Shown: positions 58,541 to 64,000 of the stretch, piece after piece
Position numbering within the stretch: position 1 is the stretch's first letter
Layout: each line of letters opens with the position of its first letter
DNA from: Bacteroides faecis MAJ27
Lineage (GTDB): Bacteria > Bacteroidota > Bacteroidia > Bacteroidales > Bacteroidaceae
Assembly (NCBI RefSeq): GCF_900106755.1
Contig: NZ_FNNN01000001.1
Location: forward strand, 62,001 to 126,000
Length of the DNA stretch: 64,000 bases
Direction: 5' to 3'
Position numbers and translations under genes: made by a program
Notes under the pieces: model-generated
What the model was told of the DNA's origin: nothing
The model's database searches: none
Seen by the model: only the letters and a program-made list of their open reading frames with translations

Positions 58541-59014
58541 GACTTTTGCTCCCATGCTCTCACTATCCGTCTGTATCCTCCTGTTCATCGGCGTTACAGT
58601 GATGAGAGCGAATGTGGTAGCAGAGTGAGAGATAACTGTTGCCCTCACTTTGTATCATCCAGGTTTCGCAGAGCCCTTTACACCAGGGGAGTCAATCGAA
58701 GTAGTTTCATATAGGGAAACTAAAAGTTTCAAGTAATGAAACCAAGAGTTTCAAGCAGAAGAAACTGTTGTTTCAAGCGGGGAAACTAAAGTTTCAAGCC
58801 ATGTGGAACTGAAGTTTCAAACGGTAAGAAACTGTTGTTTCACCGCATGAAACCGGTATTTGAACTATATCGAATGAATAACCGCTAAGAACCTGCGATC
58901 TGAACAGTGAGAGCAACAGCTTGCTCTCACTCTGCTACCACATTCGCTCTCATCACTGTAATACCGATGAACAGGAGGATACAGACGAATAGTGAGAGCA
59001 TGGGAGCAAAACTC
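58541..59014. repeat. 474-bp inverted-repeat element
   Basis: Two arms of about 108 bp, 58541-58648 and 58907-59014, are inverted copies of each other with only about eight differences by eye. Their inner ends form smaller hairpins: AGTGAGAGCAA pairs with its exact complement at 58906-58931. Between the arms lies an array of 22-bp palindromes. No transposase or other credible gene is inside. The element fills most of the 635-bp gap between GH106 and the next gene; apart from it I see only the GH106 terminator there. Confidence 0.9.
58703..58853. repeat. Array of GTTTC...GAAAC palindromes, 22-bp period
   Basis: GTTTC half-sites begin at 58703, 58726, 58748, 58770, 58791, 58814 and 58837. GAAAC half-sites begin at 58716, 58738, 58761, 58782, (degenerate) 58805, 58828 and 58849. 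The period is 21-23 bp, and each unit reads about GAAACTnnnGTTTCAAGnnnn, so each is a small dyad. Confidence 0.9.
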
Positions 59015-59061
59015 ATATTAAATCTATTGGGAGAGATAAATTAGTTGAAACAGAGTTAAGT

Positions 59062-59388
59062 TCAACCGATTTCCTCTTCATTCGACTTCGTTTGTTCTGT
59101 TTGTAATTCTTTCAATTTTATGATTTCTATAGCATTCTGAACATATTCCCGTGTCAATACCAAACGGGCCATAACACGATCCGAGCAGGGTGATGCATCA
59201 TCTACAAACTCATCAATAAGGACATTAAGGAAACAAAGTGTGCAATTAAGATCCTGTTTTGACGACTCATCAATACTTTCAATTTGTCCAAAGCTGGGCC
59301 AGTTGTCTTTAAGAAAGGCAAGTTTATCGGTGGTGTTCTGCAAATCAGTCTTCATCAAGCAGGTACCGGAACAAGTAGGGTCATCCAT
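59062..59388 (-). CDS. Small Cys-containing protein of unknown function
   Basis: ATG 59388 is used (108 residues, beginning MDDPTCSGTC); an upstream ATG at 59424 would lie in a hairpin. No signal peptide or membrane segment. It is acidic and mostly helical, with Cys residues in CSGTC, NCTLC and SPCSD. The C-terminal helix ARLVLTREYVQNAIEIIKLK is probably amphipathic or coiled. I do not recognise the family. The A/T-rich leader just before the ATG (AAACAAATAATT) is typical for a well-translated Bacteroides gene, which supports a real CDS. Confidence 0.6.
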   Translation of the reverse strand: MDDPTCSGTCLMKTDLQNTTDKLAFLKDNWPSFGQIESIDESSKQDLNCTLCFLNVLIDEFVDDASPCSDRVMARLVLTREYVQNAIEIIKLKELQTEQTKSNEEEIG

Positions 59389-59421
59389 AATTATTTGTTT
59401 TTTTATTTGTGTGTATTTCCG

Positions 59422-59617
59422 CACGCTTTCAAAAGAAAAGCGTGGAAACTATTACCACATTACCCCTCGCTGGCTCTGGTAGGGCCGTACTCGAATAATA
59501 AGCAATAGCTCCACACCCATGAGGCATATAACATATATATATACAACAGAGACGTGGAGAATGGTTACTTATTATCTGCGAGCTTCAAATTTACCAGATT
59601 TGCGAAACAGATAATAA
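59422..59617 (-). other. Structured region upstream of the small Cys protein
   Basis: On the minus strand this stretch has a TAAATTTG -7-like box (59586-59593), which lies inside the loop of a 10-bp inverted repeat (TTATTATCTG at 59569-59578 with its complement at 59608-59617). It also has a CTCCAC/GTGGAG pair around 59511-59558 and an 8-bp hairpin CACGCTTT/AAAGCGTG at 59422-59444, about 35 nt before the ATG. No ORF or known RNA family was recognised. It could be a long regulated leader or a small RNA. Confidence 0.4.
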
Positions 59618-59635
59618 ATACGCTATCCCCAAAAT

Positions 59636-59666
59636 AAAAAAGCGTAGCTCCTTTGCAGAGATACGC
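59636..59666 (-). terminator. Intrinsic terminator after the phosphoesterase remnant
   Basis: Minus strand: GCGTA/TACGC with inner CTC/GAG (59642-59666), directly followed by TTTTTTATTTT. It lies 45 nt after the pseudogene stop. Confidence 0.75.
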
Positions 59667-59710
59667 CACAAATATAGTTATATTTTCCGATATTGAAACT
59701 TTGGTGAGTA

Positions 59711-60142
59711 CTATTTTGCCATCTGATTTAGTTGGAATACTGCCATATCGCTATTCGTCCCTATTCTGAAAGGAGGTCCTCACAAAGATAATCCGCTGGA
59801 TAAGCAGACAGCAAGTAACTCCCAACGCATAATAGAAACCGTGATTCAGCGATGGTACAAACAACTTCGTCACATCGGCTATCAATAAAGCAAAAATCAT
59901 ATACAAGGTAAATACCAGCCATGCCGAACCGATGTGAAACATGGATTTCGACAATAGAACAGGCATATCAATGTGACGGGTCAGCATAGCGATTACCAGC
60001 GAGAACGCTACCATCCAGTAGATGACAGACAGCAGCACCTTCATCCCCAGTGAGAAACCGGAGAGCATCTGTAAAGCACGGATAAATATGAGACATTGCC
60101 TCCTACATAGGCAAGTATAAATATCAGGAAAAATATCCGCAT
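59711..60142 (-). pseudogene. Metallophosphoesterase gene with catalytic domain deleted
   Basis: From ATG 60142 the frame reads MRIFFLIFILAYVGGN and then breaks; a shift near 60094 is needed to continue with IFIRALQMLSGFSLGMKVLL and three more hydrophobic helices (to ALGVTC). This is the membrane N-terminus of YkuE-like Bacteroidetes phosphoesterases. Immediately after it the last strand of the same family appears: LSSGLSL, a TGA in place of the expected Trp codon, then GPPFRIGTNSDMAVFQLNQM and a stop at 59711. The whole metal-binding catalytic domain, normally a few hundred residues, is missing between them. One frameshift, one nonsense codon and a big deletion: clearly dead. Confidence 0.8.
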
Positions 60143-60278
60143 AATCGTTATAAGTTAAAATGGTTATCAAATACATTATCGCCCTTCTCCGTAGTCAGGC
60201 AGTGGAGTGTCTGCATATTTTTGTGAGGTATTTGTCAGGAATCGAAGTCTATATTTGCTAAAATAAAGATTATGCAGC

Positions 60279-60295
60279 AGAAACACCATGTTTCT
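60279..60295 (-). terminator. Possible terminator after aminotransferase
   Basis: AGAAACA/TGTTTCT stem with a 3-nt loop about 50 nt after the aminotransferase stop; T-rich sequence follows on the minus strand after a short gap. The rest of 60143-60344 shows nothing I recognise. Confidence 0.4.
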
Positions 60296-60344
60296 ACTAC
60301 ATAATAATTATAATTAGGTTTATGCGAGACATTCAGCAATACTG

Positions 60345-61514
60345 CTATCTATTGTTGACCGCCTGCTCCAGTTGCTTCAAAGCTTTCTCCAGCGTAGCAC
60401 GTGGACAAGCGATATTCAACCGCATAAATCCTTCACCCTCTTTGCCGAAAGTCGTTCCTTCATTCAAAGCTAAATGAGCATCTTCCACAAACAGGTTGTT
60501 CAGTTCTTTCTGATTCAATCCCAGTTCGCGGCAATCCAAAAAGATAAGGTAAGATGCTTGCGGACGGATCATTCTGATGGCAGGAATATGTTCCTTCAGA
60601 TAATTTTCGGTAAAGTCAATATTTGCTTTTATATAAGCTATGACCTGATCCAGCCATTCAGTACCATGACTGTACGCCGCCGCTACACTGAGATAAGCAA
60701 ACAAGTGTCCTTCGCTAAACTCGCCAGCTTCCATATATACCTGAAACCGGTGACGAAGCTCGTCATTCTCGATGATTGTATAAGAGCTTGCCAGTCCGGG
60801 CATATTGAATGCCTTGCTCGGAGACATAAATACAAGTGAATTCATTCGCGCTTTCTCCGAAATCAAGGCAAAGGCAGGATGCTTGTAAGGAGGTAAAGTC
60901 AGGTCGGCATGAATCTCGTCAGAAATCACCAAGGTACCGCTTTCGTAGCAGATATCAGCAATCTGTGACAATTCCTCTTTCGTCCATACCCGTCCGCCCG
61001 GATTATGGGGATTGCTTAGAATAAGCAGTTTACATCCTTGTACATCTTTACGGAAACGGTCAAAATCAATATGATATTGTCCCTCTTTCAGCACCAGCGG
61101 ACTGAATACCACTTCACGTTCATTCTTCTGCGTCACTAGGAAGAAAGGATGGTACACAGGAGGCAGCACCATCACTTTATCTCCTTTCTCCGTGAAGCAA
61201 TGGATAGCAAAAGCCAGTCCACGGACAATACCGGGAGTAAACGTCAGCATTTCTTCACGAATCTCCCAGCCATGCCGTTCTTTCAGCCAGTTGACAATGG
61301 ATTCCGCCCACTCTTTGCAAGCAAAGGTATACCCCAACACTTCATGATCAAGACGTTTCTTTAAAGCCTCGATAACAAAAGGAGCCGTACGAAAATCCAT
61401 ATCGGCCACCCACATCGGAATCAAATCATTACGTCCCCAACGTCCTTGTACGGCATCCCATTTTACGGAATCCGTACCGTTACGGTCTATTATTTCATCA
61501 AAATTATAGTTCAT
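60345..61514 (-). CDS. MalY/PatB-type PLP aminotransferase (cystathionine beta-lyase-like)
   Basis: The start is ATG 61514 (389 residues); an upstream in-frame start only adds leader bases near the -7 box. Fold-type I aminotransferase class I/II. MWVADMDFRTAP is the MalY/PatB entry motif, SNPHNPGGRVW and Asp199 in SDEIHAD follow, and the PLP lysine is Lys234 in SPSKAFNMPG. The C-terminal Arg of LNIACP-type motif (MRLNIACPRATLE) binds the carboxylate. Cytoplasmic. Members cleave cystathionine or cysteine-like C-S bonds; E. coli MalY also regulates the maltose system. It has its own promoter and is probably a core gene beyond the PUL edge. Confidence 0.9.
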   Translation of the reverse strand: MNYNFDEIIDRNGTDSVKWDAVQGRWGRNDLIPMWVADMDFRTAPFVIEALKKRLDHEVLGYTFACKEWAESIVNWLKERHGWEIREEMLTFTPGIVRGLAFAIHCFTEKGDKVMVLPPVYHPFFLVTQKNEREVVFSPLVLKEGQYHIDFDRFRKDVQGCKLLILSNPHNPGGRVWTKEELSQIADICYESGTLVISDEIHADLTLPPYKHPAFALISEKARMNSLVFMSPSKAFNMPGLASSYTIIENDELRHRFQVYMEAGEFSEGHLFAYLSVAAAYSHGTEWLDQVIAYIKANIDFTENYLKEHIPAIRMIRPQASYLIFLDCRELGLNQKELNNLFVEDAHLALNEGTTFGKEGEGFMRLNIACPRATLEKALKQLEQAVNNR

Positions 61515-61542
61515 ACTGCATAAGTTTTTATGAATCTTGAAG

Positions 61543-61550
61543 CAAAAGTA
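61543..61550 (-). promoter_or_regulatory. -7 box of aminotransferase gene
   Basis: Minus strand TACTTTTG, 28 bp before the ATG; fits TAnnTTTG. No clear -33 element. Confidence 0.5.
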
Positions 61551-61597
61551 CACAAAAACTCTGAGTTTGTATCTTAAAACTCTGTAACAGACGTTTT

Positions 61598-64000
61598 CTA
61601 TCCTGCCGGTCTGTCAAATTTCACATCATATACCGGAGCTATGCGTATCGACCGGACGCCTTGCGAAGATAACTCTAACTTCTTTCTGACAGATGGGTCC
61701 AGATAAATATTCACTTCCGGTGCAAAGGGAATTATCTGCAATAAATATTCCTGACTGCCCTGCCGCTTCATTCTGCCGGTGTCAAACATCATAGGACCTC
61801 CCCAATAGTAATCATCGGCTATCAATGCACCTTTATTATACAGAGCTCCGGTATCTCCCGTATAGTCTATCATCAAATAGGCATTTTTCACGGAAACAGG
61901 CAACTGAGGAACACTAACCGCATAATACAATGATGAGGGGACAGGCTTGAAATTCACAAAATACTGAGGTCCCGGACAAGACTCAGGAGTTTCTTTCAAT
62001 CTGTTGTCTTCAGGATAAACCGGTTGCTGCGGAACATAAGAGTCCGGGTTCTGCTCTTTCCGGCAAGAGACCTGTAAGGGAACTGCCGGAACTTCAAAAC
62101 GAATGACTTGAAATTCTCCCTGCTTACGTTTCTTCACACTGATTCCCTCCCGGACTTTCCAGCGGCTGTCCGCCGGATATATCTGCATTTCAAATTGATT
62201 CCTGTCGACATTGCGAACGGTTATTTCTTCCGAAGAAGGAATGACCTGCGAAGAAGTGATACATAAGAGATCTTCATTCCCTTTCTGTATCTTCCAGCTC
62301 CTACGGGCTTGCTCCTGAGTCAGCAGCAGAATTTTAGTCTGCCTGCCATTCACTGCCGACAACACGATCAGATGTTCTTTTTCCTGTCCGCACTTCAAGA
62401 GGTATTTATCGCCTGTATTCTTTACCGGACGACCATCCATCATCACTTTCTTCAACTGACCGGCAGAGAAAACCAGCTCTGAAGCAGTGGCCGGATGAGA
62501 AAGAAACACGTAAGTCGGCACCTTGTTTTTCAGAATATAGAGTGGCTGAACCGTTGCATAATGCAGTAAATGCCCGTTAATGTCTATATTGAAAGGCATA
62601 ATCAGTTGCTCGCCGGATGCGATGTTCAGTGGCGGGAAAAGCAATTCTGTACCGCCTTGCTGCTGAATACGGATACGAATATCACTTAAATCCTTCATTT
62701 CCAGCAAACGCTGATAGTTATTGATAAAAACATAACCGCTATTTCCATGACTGCGCACGCTCATTCTCAACGTTTCATTGTCACCCGGTTTCAACGGACG
62801 TTTGTCGGGGAAAGTAGTCACTGTAGTTGCCAGGTGCGGTCCGAAATCATTCAGGAAGGCATGCAGAGTTTTCAGATCGTAATATGATTCATTCAATTGC
62901 CCCCACTCTCCTATCGGTGCATTAAAATCGTAATTGATAATCGGATAGTCGTTGGGGTATTTGGTTGCTTTCGATTCTTGCAGCGTGCTGTATTTGCCTA
63001 TGGGATTGGAGCCGCCATGATACATATAATATCCCATCATATTAGCTCCCGAACCTACTTTGACATAACTCTGGGCTACCACATCTTTGGCAGCGATCAC
63101 AGGACAGCGATGGTAAGTGATCTGATTTCCTCCTCCCATCTCGGCTGTGCTATAAGGATATTGAAGTCCTTTGGACGTCGTATTTTCCTGCTCGCCCAGC
63201 AAATCGGCGCCCACAGCAGGATCACTAGCCCAGGAACTGAACAAGTAATTTCGTGACAAAGCCAGTTCGGTGACTTTTGAACTCCAGGGAGCTTCGGGAT
63301 ATCCTCCCCAGACAGGAATCAGCTCGGTCTGCTTCAAATCCGACTTAGGCCAGCCGGTAGCTGTATAATAAGGAACATCCATGCCGGATTGTATGGCTAT
63401 CCGCTTCAGGTTCAGCATATGATTTAACCGCGTTCTGCTATCAAAACGATATTCGTTCTCGATCTGCAAGCCGATGACGGGACCTTCATTCTTAAAGTAC
63501 ATTCCTTCCGCCTGTTTGCCTATTTCATTGAAAAACCGCTCCACATGTTTCAGATAAACCGGATTATCTTTACGCACTCCTCCCTCAATGCCCATCAGCC
63601 AATCGGGAAAACCACCGTAACGAACCTCACCATGACACCACGGTCCGATTCGCAGCCACACATACATGCCATGCTGATGACATAGTTCCAGAAAATGACG
63701 CAAATCCTTATTACCTTCCCAAATATACGTATTCTCCTTTTCTTCATGATAGTTCCAGAAGACGTAAGTCGCTATGACAGTTACCCCGGATGCTTTCATT
63801 TTCAGGATGGATTCTTCCCAGTCGGCACGGGGAACACGACCGTAATGAATCTCACCCATTACAGGATACCAGGGTTGCCCGTCTTTCAGATAATACAGGT
63901 TGTTCAAAGAGAAGGAATGACCGGAAGGAGAAAGGTGAGTCCCCTGTTTCAAATGTCCTTCTATCAGTGGAGATTCCTTTGGCAAAACAACTGTATAGTC
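61598..64000 (-). CDS. GH35-family beta-galactosidase, N-terminus outside window
   Basis: The frame is open to the window end (DYTVVLPKESPL...), so the N-terminal leader is not visible; the TTG at 63985 is not the true start. About 800 residues are seen. GH35 TIM barrel: PWYPVMGEIHYGRVPRADWE, WNYHEEKENTYIWEGN, acid/base Glu in GLQIENEYRF (codon near 63452-63454) and nucleophile Glu in STAEMGGG. C-terminal beta-sandwich domains follow. It is larger than the usual 600-residue bacterial enzyme. Removes terminal beta-galactose; it may or may not belong to the pectin regulon, being separated from it by the aminotransferase and the repeat element. Confidence 0.9.
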   Translation of the reverse strand, partial: DYTVVLPKESPLIEGHLKQGTHLSPSGHSFSLNNLYYLKDGQPWYPVMGEIHYGRVPRADWEESILKMKASGVTVIATYVFWNYHEEKENTYIWEGNKDLRHFLELCHQHGMYVWLRIGPWCHGEVRYGGFPDWLMGIEGGVRKDNPVYLKHVERFFNEIGKQAEGMYFKNEGPVIGLQIENEYRFDSRTRLNHMLNLKRIAIQSGMDVPYYTATGWPKSDLKQTELIPVWGGYPEAPWSSKVTELALSRNYLFSSWASDPAVGADLLGEQENTTSKGLQYPYSTAEMGGGNQITYHRCPVIAAKDVVAQSYVKVGSGANMMGYYMYHGGSNPIGKYSTLQESKATKYPNDYPIINYDFNAPIGEWGQLNESYYDLKTLHAFLNDFGPHLATTVTTFPDKRPLKPGDNETLRMSVRSHGNSGYVFINNYQRLLEMKDLSDIRIRIQQQGGTELLFPPLNIASGEQLIMPFNIDINGHLLHYATVQPLYILKNKVPTYVFLSHPATASELVFSAGQLKKVMMDGRPVKNTGDKYLLKCGQEKEHLIVLSAVNGRQTKILLLTQEQARRSWKIQKGNEDLLCITSSQVIPSSEEITVRNVDRNQFEMQIYPADSRWKVREGISVKKRKQGEFQVIRFEVPAVPLQVSCRKEQNPDSYVPQQPVYPEDNRLKETPESCPGPQYFVNFKPVPSSLYYAVSVPQLPVSVKNAYLMIDYTGDTGALYNKGALIADDYYWGGPMMFDTGRMKRQGSQEYLLQIIPFAPEVNIYLDPSVRKKLELSSQGVRSIRIAPVYDVKFDRPAG

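Noticed and set aside
58517-58714. 65-codon ORF after GH106
   Set aside because: It runs through one arm of the inverted repeat and has no coding character.
58541-59014. Insertion sequence
   Set aside because: The long inverted arms fit, but there is no transposase frame and no target-site duplication that I could see, so it is kept only as an inverted-repeat element.
59425-59710. tRNA, 6S or other known RNA gene in the gap
   Set aside because: Stem-loops exist, but no cloverleaf, no known consensus and no T-loop signature could be recognised.
59751-60176. 141-residue intact membrane protein
   Set aside because: Its N-terminal and C-terminal residues are out-of-frame readings; other frames show the true start and end of a phosphoesterase, so it is a remnant.

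Overview
The window looks like a Bacteroides chromosome, close to B. thetaiotaomicron or B. ovatus. The reasons are several SusC/SusD pairs, TAnnTTTG-type -7 promoter boxes with no Shine-Dalgarno dependence, lipoprotein and signal-peptide leaders on almost every catabolic gene, and a BT4734-like VirE/HU-like gene pair. I cannot fix the species without a search. The gene content is that of a large pectin polysaccharide utilization locus (PUL), most likely for rhamnogalacturonan I (RG-I) and its galactan/arabinan side chains. From memory it resembles the B. thetaiotaomicron RG-I locus around BT4145-BT4183; this was not verified.

Layout. Positions 1-15001 (+) hold the capture system as one tight operon: fasciclin-like protein (cut by the window edge), SusC, SusD, two more fasciclin-like lipoproteins, then a second SusC and SusD. 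Positions 15145-20261 (+) hold two tandem paralogous macroglobulin-like proteins of about 850 residues. Positions 20475-23686 are an unrelated cassette: divergent VirE-like ATPase (-) and HU-like protein (+) around a four-copy 22-bp palindromic repeat, with the cassette flanked by hairpins of nearly the same sequence.

Positions 23841-58426 hold the enzyme part in six transcription units: (a) a propeller glycosidase (-); (b) SGNH esterase, GH43, a dead GH28 and a second SGNH (-); (c) GH27, GH2, GH78 (+); (d) GH2 (-); (e) GH43-GH43-CBM, GH42, GH28, CE4-type deacetylase, GH28 (-); (f) GH2, CE12, GH28, a small unknown secreted protein, GH28, GH106 (+). Five of these (b-f) start with a similar 25-bp motif lying at near-integral DNA turns from the -7 box, which suggests one shared regulator. 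No regulator, polysaccharide lyase or inner-membrane sugar transporter is inside the window.

Positions 58427-64000 are the right border: a 474-bp inverted-repeat element carrying a second array of 22-bp palindromes, a small Cys-containing ORF with a structured upstream region, a metallophosphoesterase gene that has lost its catalytic domain, a MalY/PatB-type aminotransferase and a GH35 beta-galactosidase cut by the window end.

Together, the surface SusCD/fasciclin proteins would import RG-I fragments. Periplasmic or surface acetylesterases would deacetylate them, the GH2/GH42/GH35/GH27/GH43 enzymes would strip galactose and arabinose side chains, and GH106/GH78 rhamnosidases with GH28 galacturonidases would take the backbone apart. 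No tRNA, rRNA, CRISPR array or insertion-sequence transposase was seen.
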